Source: Batkoa obscura (Eukaryota; Entomophthoromycota; Entomophthoromycetes; Entomophthorales; Batkoaceae). From it: DNA of 64,000 nt. Position numbers and translations under genes: made by a program. Below the pieces are notes generated by a model. That model was not told the origin of the DNA, did no database searches, and saw only the letters and a program-made list of their open reading frames with translations. Of the stretch, positions 1-10,553 are shown one piece after another (positions within the stretch are counted from its first letter, which is position 1; each line of letters opens with the position of its first letter). The stretch lies in contig JASVEC010000022.1 of NCBI GenBank assembly GCA_030770535.1, forward strand, positions 186,001 to 250,000, in the 5' to 3' direction.

Positions 1-1475
1 GCTGCATCAGTGGCAGGTCCACGAGAACGATTAGCTTGACGTTGAAGGATGTTAACTAAACCAGTGGCTTTTTTACTTAATAATTGAACGGTTGGTTGGT
101 TACTAAAATAATCGACAATTGGCATTTGGATTTGATCTTCAAGATAAGAGTCATTTGAAGCTTCAAATACATGGTAACAAATATAATTATAAAGTCGTTC
201 ATTAGCGTAATTAGCACAAAATTGTTGGAAATTATTTGTTGAATTAATCTGAGTAGTACCAGGTAAATCAAGAAGTCCAAGGAAATTAGCTTGTTCTTTA
301 ACACAAAGACGAGTATTAATAAATTCTGTTACCCAAGAAAAGAGTAATGAATAAAGACATCTTGCTAAATCATCACGTTGAACAGCAGCTTGAGCAGCAT
401 CTAAAAATACGGTACATGCTTCCTTTTTAATAATCTTAGTTTTATAAGTAAGTAAACCTTCTAAAGTTCCTGGATGAAGTCCAAGGAAATCAGCAACTAA
501 ATCAAGTACATCGGTATTTTTAATTAAAGCAGCATCATCACCGGTATGATGAGCTGGATTTTCAAAATTAATATTACCAAGATGTAAGATAGCAGCGAGG
601 AGTTGAAATACTTGACTTTGAAATTTAGGATTAAAACCTAATGTTCTCATAGCTGCTTTTAAGGCTTTAAATTCGGAACTAAGTTGAGAATTGGAAACTT
701 GAACTCGAGTTCCACGGAGATAATTGTAATGAGATGACTCTTGCATAAGATGGAAATGAGCCCTTTCATCAGCGGAAGTACCAGCAAGTAATTGATAAAA
801 GGCATAAAAATTTGATTCTTGAGAACCAGGGAAGCAAACACGATTTCTTTCTAAAAGATAATCTAAATGTTTAAATCCAACAGCTCTACCCTTATGATCA
901 AATTGAATTTCAGTATAAAGACCAAATCTAGAAGCATGAGAATTAATACTAGTAGCCGCTTGGCCAAACGAATTAATAACAGTGTATGAATTCAAAAGTT
1001 GCTTAAAAAGCTTGGATTCTTTTTTAGAACTTTTTCTTAAAGCAGCCAATTGAGATACAAATAATTCTTTTGCTTTAGATTTTCCAGAACCAGAATCACC
1101 AACAAAGATAACGGATTGATCAATAGCTGAACGACGTAAATGAAAATAAGTAGTATTAGCTAATTGATAAATATGAGCTGGTAATTGAGTGGAACGACGT
1201 CCAGAAAAGTCTTCAAAGTCCTCAACATATTCAGCTTGAACGGAATCTCCTTGAAGTGGGTTACTAAGATGCAATGGATTGATAGAGAGTAATACCCTTG
1301 ATCCAACTTTAGTATACGTTTGATTCTTAGATTTATATTTTTCTACTAATGTGTGTACAATACTATTAGTAGTTTTTTGACTGACTTTCGATAAATCTTG
1401 ATCCCTTGAGCCCTCAACTGGAGTGCTACGTTCGGATGGGATATCATTGATATTTGATTTCATATGAGTAGCCAT
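1..1475 (-). CDS. Myosin-motor chitin synthase (class V/VII), N-terminal part
   Basis: One uninterrupted frame of about 491 codons runs off the left edge. It is a myosin head: P-loop GDSGSGKS, a switch-I-like stretch with ASRFG followed by YTEIQFD, then LDYLLERNRVCFPGSQESNF, and a switch-II-like LDLPGT followed by FCANYANERLYNYI. The phrases LERNRV, ANERL and the LDLPG form of switch II are typical of the motor fused to fungal chitin synthases rather than of conventional myosins. The synthase domain itself lies outside the window, so the fusion is an inference from family knowledge. Such enzymes act at the plasma membrane at growing tips and septa to make cell-wall chitin. The P-loop keeps its lysine, but has D and S where conventional myosins have E and T. 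The start was chosen because an acceptor-like CTTTAG directly precedes the ATG and no in-frame coding lies upstream. An isolated myosin is the alternative. Confidence 0.82.
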   Translation of the reverse strand, partial: MATHMKSNINDIPSERSTPVEGSRDQDLSKVSQKTTNSIVHTLVEKYKSKNQTYTKVGSRVLLSINPLHLSNPLQGDSVQAEYVEDFEDFSGRRSTQLPAHIYQLANTTYFHLRRSAIDQSVIFVGDSGSGKSKAKELFVSQLAALRKSSKKESKLFKQLLNSYTVINSFGQAATSINSHASRFGLYTEIQFDHKGRAVGFKHLDYLLERNRVCFPGSQESNFYAFYQLLAGTSADERAHFHLMQESSHYNYLRGTRVQVSNSQLSSEFKALKAAMRTLGFNPKFQSQVFQLLAAILHLGNINFENPAHHTGDDAALIKNTDVLDLVADFLGLHPGTLEGLLTYKTKIIKKEACTVFLDAAQAAVQRDDLARCLYSLLFSWVTEFINTRLCVKEQANFLGLLDLPGTTQINSTNNFQQFCANYANERLYNYICYHVFEASNDSYLEDQIQMPIVDYFSNQPTVQLLSKKATGLVNILQRQANRSRGPATDA

Positions 1476-1527
1476 CTAAAGGAATTAATTAATACCATGT
1501 TTACAATCAAAGTTCAAGTTAACCTAC
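1476..1527 (-). other. Possible 5' UTR intron of the myosin-chitin synthase
   Basis: On the minus strand a GTAGGT donor follows CAAAG, and TTCCTTTAG sits directly before the start ATG. The 52-bp size matches other introns here. Splicing in the leader is an inference; an RNA read across the junction would decide it. Confidence 0.35.
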
Positions 1528-4179
1528 CTTTGAAATAATTAAAGCTTAATAAAATTATTTACAATTACACAATTTCTTTTCAATAAGATAAAAAATTAAA
1601 TTAAATTATACAATAAAAACTAAATGGATAGACTTGACGTCTCTATAATAGATAATAATATTTTTTCTTCAAATTAATCAATATTAATGAGAAAGATAAA
1701 CAATCAATAAAAATTGAAAAGAAATTAAATTAATAAATTAATTATAAATTGTAATATAAAAAGGGGTATTTAAAAATATATTTTATAATAGTAACTATCT
1801 GCTTTTATTTGTTAATTTAAATATAAAATCAGGCCTTGGAGTTATTATAGTTTCCGCGAACCTCTTATTCTTATAAACTTTGATTGTTCCAAAACTAATA
1901 ATAGATTGAACAAATAGATCAAGTACTTTGGACTTTATAGTACTACATTATTGGTTTATCTATGAAATCTTACTTCATAATAAATTACGGTGAAAATATA
2001 GAGCCAATGTTTTTATCAAGTTGTTAAGTTGAGTTTCTATTTTTAGATTAATTTGTTAATCGACTTTAAGTTTCATTATTCTGCCCATTTTATTTGAAAA
2101 ATCCCAATTTCTGATTCATTTATTTCACTTTTTTCTTAAATTTCTCCTTAGCCATTCTAATTTTGCAGCTTCAAACTATAAATATACCTCCATTTTCTAT
2201 TTTTAAATTGATTTAAAAATAAAATAATACCCAATTTATCAAAATCAAAAAACAAAAAAGAATTTGGAATAAATAAAAAGTCTATTTATAAAGAAATATC
2301 TTATTTTTATTATATTAGTAACGTTTATGTAACATTAAGGTATATAAATAAAATCAATGAACATTAAATTTATTATTTGAGTTCCTATAATGTATATATT
2401 TTAAAAATTAGGATCGGAAAAGAATAGCAACAATAAGTTAATCTAATTTAATATTTATTCTTCAATAAAAATTTACAATAAATCAAAATAAATCATAATA
2501 AACTTAGTCCATTTCTCGGCTCTTGTTTCCTCTGTTAATTATTCTTTATACATTTTCTTTGTTAAAAGCCGCATCAGGGTTTTTTTGTCCTTTCGAATGA
2601 TTAATAGGACTAATATAGTTTCTGATCAATGTATTTTAGTATTTCAAATGTTATAAAAAAAGTTACTACATCCTCAGATCAATATATTTAAAAAAGATAA
2701 TGTAATTATTATCATTCAAGATAATTATTAGATTAATCTAGCTAACTTGATCAATAAAGATAGTAATTTCGATCATTTTTGCATTACTAATGCAAAAAAG
2801 CTTTTAAGAATTTGATAACAAGATTATCTGTTCATGATGGCAGTATAACAAATATTGAAATTATAAAACAACTAACTTATCTTAAGAAGTAATAATTAGC
2901 CACCCAAATGATTATTTTTTGATAATAGATTGGTAACTAGGCGATCTTTATAAGTTTCATTTAGTTATTTATTTTTATACAACAATAAAGGTGGACAACT
3001 CATGAACTTGATCCACCTTAAAAAAGGACGTGGAATAAAATTTTAATAAAAATCTAGATCTGTAACCCTAATCCGAACCATATTAAAAGCTTAATAGTAA
3101 CTATATTTTCAATTTAAATGGTCCTATTTTTTTAACTAGAGTTCAATTTTATTGTATATTTCCAACGTTATTGTAATGTCAAACTTGAACACCTGTCTGG
3201 TACTATCTTTTACTCAATATTATTAATGATTCCAACTCAACGACATCTCTATTTTTTAATTTGTTCTTTTTTTCATTGAATTGAAGTTTCCATTAGTGAC
3301 ATCAAATCAAAGTAACTAATTTCTTTTTACAATTTGGTTCATCTCGAATTGAAAATAAATAGTGGTATTTTTTAAAACCAGCCGTTTGATTGGTTGATTT
3401 TTTTTGAAGTTTACTGCTCAAGAAATCAATGATTTATATTAGTTTATAATGCTAAATTAAAAGATTATTTATAATAAATGTAATCTGGCATACTACCATT
3501 TTAACTATTATTACTGTTAGTATCTTTTTCTTATATTGATAATATTAAATTAAAATTAATTAAAGACATTTTAAAATATAAAATATAAAAAATATAAAAA
3601 ATATAAAAAATACAATTTTAAAGTAAAAGAAAGCTAAAATAAAATACTTGAGATTTTTGATTTTCACATTTTAAATTTAATAGCATAAAAGCAACTTATT
3701 AGTGAAATCATGGTAAGTTAATAATAATAAAAATTTAATTTCTAAACTTATTTTAGTAAAATTTAGCAAAAATTATTAATCAAAGATTTAAGCCTAATTT
3801 TGCTAGAAATTTAGGCCTAATTTTTATTTTAAATAAGCTGTTTTTTATTTTTAATTTAAGATGAACTCAAGCTGTATTATAGATAGTTTTTATTTTTATT
3901 TTTATTTTTAAATTTTTCTATTTAGTACATTTTACTATAATAACTATAAACAAATTGTCCCCTTTGGCCTAAAATGGTTAAATAGTACCTGTTAAACATT
4001 AATCATACTATTATTTTTCAGCATTTATATACGGTAGGGGGTTTTCTTACTCCAGATTATACAGATATTTCATTAGCTCCAAAATACGTAATCGATTTTT
4101 TTTTAAATTTAGAAAACATAAAGTTTTCATTAGTTTTTAACATCAAAATATAAGTTATCAGTATTGTAAACTAAATATA
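1528..4179. other. Gene-free AT-rich spacer
   Basis: I see no credible exon in these 2.6 kb. The stretch holds homopolymer A/T runs and a short tandem array of an AAATAT/AAAAATAT unit at about 3570-3612. It should hold the promoters of the divergent chitin synthase and Ste24-like genes, but no specific element was recognised. Confidence 0.5.
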
Positions 4180-5832
4180 ATGAAAGGTTCTGCATTTGGT
4201 ATTAATTTTAATTTATTGAGTTTATTTTTTTATTAACTTTGAAATTATAGAAGAGTTTATACCATTGAGTTATTATATTGTTATCAGCATATCATTGATT
4301 GAAATCCTTGGAAAGTAAGTAGTAGTAAATGTATATTAAACTAATAAAAATCTAACATATTTTATAGTTATTTTCAATGGCAAAAATCAAGTGAAAAAGA
4401 AATATCCGGTGAGTTTGATGGAATAATTAATTCTAAAGTATTACAAAAAATACAAGTAGTTAACGAGGATAGATCAGCATTAAGATTTTATAAATCTATC
4501 TTTAGTTTATTGGAGTTTATAACCTTTTTTTATTTTGATACTTTTATTTATTTATGGGATTATTCAAAGAGTATATTAGAATCTATGGGATATCAAAATA
4601 TTGTAAGTATATATTTAATTTGCTCATTAATTAATATTTATTCTTTCATTTAGATAAATCAATCTATATTATTTTTTAACTTGTATTTAATATTAACCAC
4701 CTTACTCAATTTACCGTTTGATATTCACAACTCTATATTTATTATAAAAGAATATCAAGCGAATAGTAAAGGAGTTATAATGAATCTAACTAAAAGTTTA
4801 ATTTCAATAATGTTTCAATCTATAGTAGTAAAAATTATCATTGAAATTGTTAGTAGAAATATAAACAAAGAATATGGTATATATAGGTTATTAGCTTTTA
4901 GTTGGTTATTATTGTAAGTTTAATTATTACTTTATTATTAATTGAATTTTTATTTTTATTTTATTCTTGTTTAGTACTGCTTTTCAATTTATTTATTCAA
5001 TAATATTACCACATAAAATAATACCATTTTATTATAAAATGAAAAGAACAGTTGAATTAGAAGAGGGTTTTTTAAAAGAGAAAATTATTAAATTAAGTAA
5101 TTCAATTAATATTCCATTAAAGAAAATATATATCAATAATAATCCATCGAAGCTTAGTAATATATTTTCATCATTAAAATTACATATTTATGGTTTTAAT
5201 GATAAAACTATTGTATTAAGCAAAGAGTTAATTAATAATAAATCAAACGATGAAATAGTAATTATTATAGGTAATTTTTATTATCATCATTATTATTTTA
5301 ATTATTAATATACTTTTATTTAGCTACCAAATTAATTCAATCAAAATTAGGCTATAATTTCAATTGTTGTTTAAAAGATAATTTAATTGTATTAATTAAT
5401 ATGTATCTGTTTAATACACTTACAACCCAATTCTATACCAGTGATAGCATCCCTGTCATAGTTGCCGTTGTTTATATAATTTATTTTATATCACCTATCA
5501 ATTTATTAATTGAAATATTCTTTAATTTAATATTAAGATCGATTTATTTTGAAATAGACAAAATTATTATTGATACTTATGACAATGAGATTAATGTTAA
5601 AGAGAATCTAATTTGTTTTTATTATACTAATTTAGGAGAAATAAGGATCAGTAAATTATATTCAATTATAAATTATCAACAACCTAGGTTAACTGAAAGA
5701 TTAATGGCAATTGATTGTTACATTCAAAATGAATATAAAAAGAAAAAAAATAAATTAAGTGAAGCCAGAATAAACAATTCTGCAGCATTTCTTAGCCTTT
5801 CCGCTTCTATATCAGCCCAACGTCCACGTTAA
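4180..5832 (+). CDS. Ste24/CAAX-protease-like membrane protein lacking the HExxH zinc motif
   Basis: Six exons (4180-4198, 4251-4314, 4368-4602, 4654-4913, 4975-5270, 5324-5832) join in phase to 460 codons, the usual length of Ste24 proteases. The family pattern is clear: hydrophobic N-terminal helices, LPFDIHNSIFIIKEYQANSK (family: LP..LYNTFVIEEKHGFN), PFYYKMKRTVELEEGFLKEK, IPLKKIYINN and YGFNDKTIVLSKELI, then NDEIVIII. In active enzymes the next residues are HELGHWK. Here they are ATKLIQSK (residues 292-299), so both zinc-binding histidines and the catalytic glutamate are gone. The second site (F-E-x-x-A-D in active enzymes) survives only as FEID at 367-370. All exon joins are clean and there are no stops, so this looks like a maintained pseudoprotease rather than a dead gene. 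The ER/nuclear membrane location is inferred from the family. A decayed paralogue follows at 6130-7620. Confidence 0.75.
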
Positions 5833-6564
5833 TTTTGTTTCAAGCTCTTTATACTTTTTATTACATCTAACAATAAACTACTTGGTAGTCTAACTCCTTC
5901 AACATATCAAAAAAATAAAATAGAAATTTATATATATATTAATTTTTGATTATACTTGATTTTTACTGCTTAAAAAATTGATATTGATTAATTATAATAT
6001 TAAAAATATAACTCTTCGTTTAATTTAATCGACAAAATATTTTTATTAAATTAAAGTTTGACCTTATTATAAATAAAGAGCAGATAGTTATAAAGTAAAA
6101 CATTTGATGTTTAATTTATTATTCTTACTAAATTATAACTGTAATGGAAAGCTTTACATTTGATATCGTACCTATTTTGTTTCATTTATAAACTTCTTTT
6201 GACTTTTAACAATAGATGGGTTTCAATCTTTTGGTTATATTATTTTTGGTATACCCTTATTTGAAATAACAATTGGGAAAATTTAAAAATATAACATAAT
6301 TAACTATTTAAGACATTAAAATAGAATTATTATTATACTTATTTTCAATATTTAAGAAATCAACAAACTAAAATACCAAATGAATTAAATGGAAAAATTG
6401 AATGTGAAGTATTTAAAAACGATCAGGAATTGTATAATAATAAAACAATCTTTTAATTAATACTATCTATATTTAAAATAATAATATCTGTTATTTTTGT
6501 GTATTTTAATATATTCATATATTTATAGGAGAAGGTAAGCAATATTTTAACTGATACTAAGTAT

Positions 6565-6663
6565 AGGAATGTATTTTTGTTTAAGAATTTTACTAGCAGT
6601 TTTTCCACTTAAATAGCGCTTAAAAGTGGAAAAAGTGATGAAGCCAAAAAAAAAAACATCCCC
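6565..6663 (-). mobile_element. MITE copy 1 (hairpin family)
   Basis: About 99 bp in reverse orientation, ending AACATCCCC on the plus strand. It contains the family core with the AGCGCT centre flanked by complementary TTTTTCCACTT/AAGTGGAAAAA arms. Its core is identical to MITE copy 2, 230 bp away and inverted. No convincing target duplication was found at this copy. Confidence 0.75.
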
Positions 6664-6893
6664 ATTTGCTTTTATATTTCGTTGATAATGTAAATTTTAT
6701 TTTATATAATTCTATTATCATATAATTTTTTACTTAGTAATTTATTACGTTGTTTGTTTTTAATAATCTATCCTTATTATATTATATTAGCATATCATAA
6801 ATCATCTTGATTAATTGAATTAAAAGTTTTATTTAAGAAGAGAATTAAACTATTAATTAATTCAATTGATTTTCCAATATATCGAATCTATAT

Positions 6894-6990
6894 GAAGGTG
6901 TTTTTTTGGCTTCATCACTTTTTCCACTTTTAAGCGCTATTTAAGTGGAAAAACTGCTAGTAAAATTCTTAAACACAAAAATACACCCTC
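6894..6990 (+). mobile_element. MITE copy 2 (hairpin family)
   Basis: A 97-bp element flanked by ATAT on both sides (6890-6893 and 6991-6994), a 4-bp target duplication. The ends are GAAGGTGT and ACACCCTC, slightly diverged from the family GGGGATGT/ACATCCCC. It lies inside the Ste24-like relic. Confidence 0.8.
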
Positions 6991-7731
6991 ATATAACAAA
7001 TAATGATAATAATATTAATATTGTAACTTCAATTCCAAGAATTTATGTTTATGGCTTGTGTTATAAGACAATTATTATACCTAAAGCATTAATTAATATT
7101 ATAACAAAAGAAGAGCTGTTAGTTATGATAGGTATTTTATTTTATTTTTGTATATTATAATAATCTTTTAACATTATTAATTTAGCTAGAAAATTATTAA
7201 AATATAAACTAAATTCTAATTTTGTACTATATTTTAAATATACTATTAGTTATACACTTACCTTTTATTTACCTGTATTTATTGCTAAACAATTAACTAT
7301 TAATGATCAAATACTATCTATAATTACTTTAATATATACAGATTATTTAATGTTTCCAATAGGTTTAATAATTAAAACTTTATTTAATTTTAAACTATAT
7401 TCTATTTGTTTTAAAGTTGATAAAATTATCTTAAGTATTTATGGTATAGAGTTTAGAATCAAAGAGAGGGCTATTAATCTACATAGTAATAATATGGAGG
7501 AAGTATATATTGATTCAATTTATTCTATTATTCATTATGAAAACTAAAATTAATTGAAAGATCAATGGTAATTGAGAAATTTATTCAGTATGAAAATAAG
7601 AAGAGAGAATTAAAAATTGTTTATTATTTGGTTTTAAATTTTTAAATTTTCACTTTTAGTATTATAACTTTTTAAATTTAAAAATTTACTCGAATATTCC
7701 TTTTATTCTTTTTTTTGATAATTTTAAAAAA

Positions 7732-9611
7732 ATGATAAATAGATATTATAAATTAATTAATAAAAATCAGTTCAATTTAATTAAAACCACTTTTTTAAGG
7801 ATAGGTATATTATTATTGAACTATTATATAATAGAATTTAATTGACATTTTCAATTTAGATAAATTTCATACACTTAAAATCAATTATCAAGATGGTAAT
7901 TTCAATAATACAAATAATAATAATGATATAGAAAACAAGAGTAATATAGATAACGGTACTTTGATAGAAAATAACAACACCATAGAAATTGCGGAAATAA
8001 AAAAAGAAGTAGTTAAAGTAGTACCATTAACGAATACATATCAAGGTCACGAATTAGGCAAATACAATCGAGATTTAGAATCAAAAATCAAAAACAAACG
8101 ACTTGATGAAGCTTATAAAATCATCCAAAAGATCAAAACTAAAAATATACAACCTGACTTAGTCACTTTTAATTTAATATTGTCAAGTATTCAATCTAAT
8201 AAAGACTTTAATTTAAGTTTAAATGTATTAAAAGATTTATTGAGCCTTGGATTAACACCAGATGTTATTACTATTAATCATTTGTTAGAGGTAGAAAGTT
8301 TTTTTATTTTTATTAGTTTATTAAAATTTTATATTAATAAATAACAATATAGATAGCCATCAATAGTGGATTAAAAATAGAATTAGTGAAAGAAATTGCG
8401 AAAGAATTAAATATTAAACTGAATTCCCAATCTTATGAAATTATATTAAAAGGGTATTTTTTACGTAAAGAATATGAGTCCTTAATATTATATTATGAGA
8501 GATACTTAACTAAAAAAGATATTCAGTTATCATATAAAACTTATCAAATGATTATAATAACTCATTGTAAATTAGGTCAATTTGATTTGGTATTAGAATT
8601 AATTCAAAAGCCTAATAAAAAAATTTTAAATTGGGCAATACCTTCCGATCCCATTCATTTAGTTACTTATCTTCGATTATTTTTAGAAAATTATCATGTA
8701 AGTTTTATCTTTATTGTTTATTGTTTATCGTTTATATATATTAATACTGTTTTTAGATTAAAGGCTCCTCTTATTTATTTCAATTAATAAGTAATAAAGG
8801 TATCCATTTAGATGAAGGTACTTGTTTAAATGCTTTAAATGTAGCCGGGAGATATGGAAACACTATGCTAACTACATTAAGTTTAAAAGCATTAAGTAAA
8901 ATCAAAGTGAATTTAAAAGAACAACATTTTATACCGATTATTGAGAGCTACCTCAAAGGTAATAAAATAGAAGATTATCAAAAAGCAATTTACTTATTAA
9001 AATTAATGGAACAAAGTCATTTAAAATTGGAGTACAAATTACTGGGGAGTCAGATGACGGAATATTTCATTACTAATTTACATCAGAGTAAACTGTTTTT
9101 TCAATTTTTAAAAGAGAATAATATCAATTTTATATTATGTTATAATTTATTATTATCCACCTACTGGGAAATTATGGATGTTGGTAGAGCCAATGAAATT
9201 TTTAATTTAATATTAACCAATGACGACCTAACACCAGATATTGATACCTTTAATATCATGTTAAAAGGGTATTCCAAATCAAATTCAATAGACAAGAAAG
9301 ACGCTTTACTAACCCAAATGACTTCTTACAACATCCCAAAAGATCAAGAAACTTACACACAATTAATTCAATTAATTCTAGCTCCATTAACACTATCCAA
9401 TCACAATTATGAAGAAGCATTCACATACCTTGAAGAAATGAAGCAGAAGAATTATTTACCTTCATATCATCTCTATGCTACATTAATTCGAAGATGTGCT
9501 AAAGCTAGGGATCCAAGAGCTTATATTGCATTAGATGAAATGTTTCAATTGGGTTATAATCCACCGCCATCTTTAAGAAGATATATTGAAACGGGAGGGG
9601 TGAGTATTTAA
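7732..9611 (+). CDS. Pentatricopeptide-repeat (PPR) protein, probably mitochondrial
   Basis: Four exons (7732-7804, 7860-8290, 8353-8697, 8757-9611) give 567 codons with every join in phase. PPR units are visible as VTFNLILSSIQ...LKDLLSLGLTPDVITINHLL, then CYNLLLSTYW...FNLILTNDDLTPDIDTFNIM, and near the C-terminus FTYLEEMKQKNYLPSYHLYA followed by LIRRCAKARD. PPR proteins bind organelle RNA and act in its processing or translation. The chosen first exon encodes a short K/R/N-rich, acid-free leader (MINRYYKLINKNQFNLIKTT) that suits a mitochondrial presequence. The start rests on that exon joining in phase, since the next exon has no early ATG. Residues about 28-60 are Asn-rich low complexity. 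The specific RNA target cannot be read. Confidence 0.85.
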
Positions 9612-10553
9612 GTTATAAAGTTCTAAAATAAAATAGAGGTTAAATAGAAACGTCGCTGGATTTTATTTTAAATGAGGTTTTAAAGTTATAATTTAAAGTA
9701 TTGTAAATTAAAATTTTGGAATATTATTTTAAATTGTTATTATGGTAAGTGTAGACTGGAAGATTTTGATGAAATTAAATTTATTTTATAAAATTGAATA
9801 GTTTACCGAATAAAATTTATTTAATTTTAAATCCACTTAGATTTTAATTAAATTCTAACATCGAATTATTTGCTTAATATAAAAACATATTATATATACC
9901 TCAACCACCAAGTATGCTAAAATAAGAATTTTTAATTTTATAATAGGCGATACCTTTTTCTATATGTGGATTGGAGATAAAATCCATTTTTACGTAGCAA
10001 ATGGTTGATTTATAAAGGATAGATTTTTAAATATTTTTTATATACTAATACTGAAAATTAAGTTAATAAGGTGCCTTATTATATGTGTAATAAAGTGCCT
10101 TATTTGCTTACTTAAATGAGAATGATGATAGAGTTTTTTGATATAGTACTAATTATTAGAAATTGAATATGAATATGCTTAAAACTTCAATAAAATTAAA
10201 AATAAAATTTTCAATTTCACTTTTTTGCCTTATTTCTTATGTGGCATCATAGATTTTCAAAAAATACAAAAGCTGAATAAAAAATAGCTTTATGAGCTAT
10301 TTTAAATTAAACAAAAGTAAATTTTGGTAGCATTGTGTGCTAAATTTGTAATTGCTAAAAATTGAACAAAATTGAACCAAGCTTTAGATTAACCCATATT
10401 GCAAAGTAGACATACTTAAAAGTAACTTTTTCTATGAAATTCTAAGCCAATCAAATTTGGTCAAAAATAATAAGTAAAAGCAAATGAAATCCCATTTAAA
10501 AAATTCACTTTTTTGACTATATTTTTTGATCATTCTACCATTTTTAATTAAAA
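9612..10553. other. Intergenic spacer between the PPR and NUP54 genes
   Basis: No exon recognised. Two near-copies of a short AAG/GTGCCTTATT motif occur about 25 bp apart at 10069-10101; their role is unknown. Confidence 0.45.

Larger units (their letters stand above)
6130..7620 (+). pseudogene. Decayed second copy of the Ste24-like gene
   Basis: Segments align in order with the gene at 4180-5832: a start-like ATGGAAAGCTTTACA, a Q-rich piece near 6365 and a YVYGLCYKTIIIPKALI stretch near 7045. Next comes TKEELLVMI, an intron at about 7131-7184, and ARKLLKYKLNSNF where active enzymes have HELGHWK. The C-terminal exon ends in IYSIIHYEN (stop at 7545-7547). The 5' half has stops and missing segments, and two MITEs (6565-6663 and 6894-6990) interrupt it. 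The intact paralogue's C-terminal tail survives only out of frame to about 7620. The copy also lacks HExxH, so that loss predates the duplication. Confidence 0.65.

Noticed and set aside
659-841. Small minus-strand frames at 77-304 and 659-841
   Set aside because: They lie in other frames of the myosin-head coding sequence, which is open through the whole stretch.
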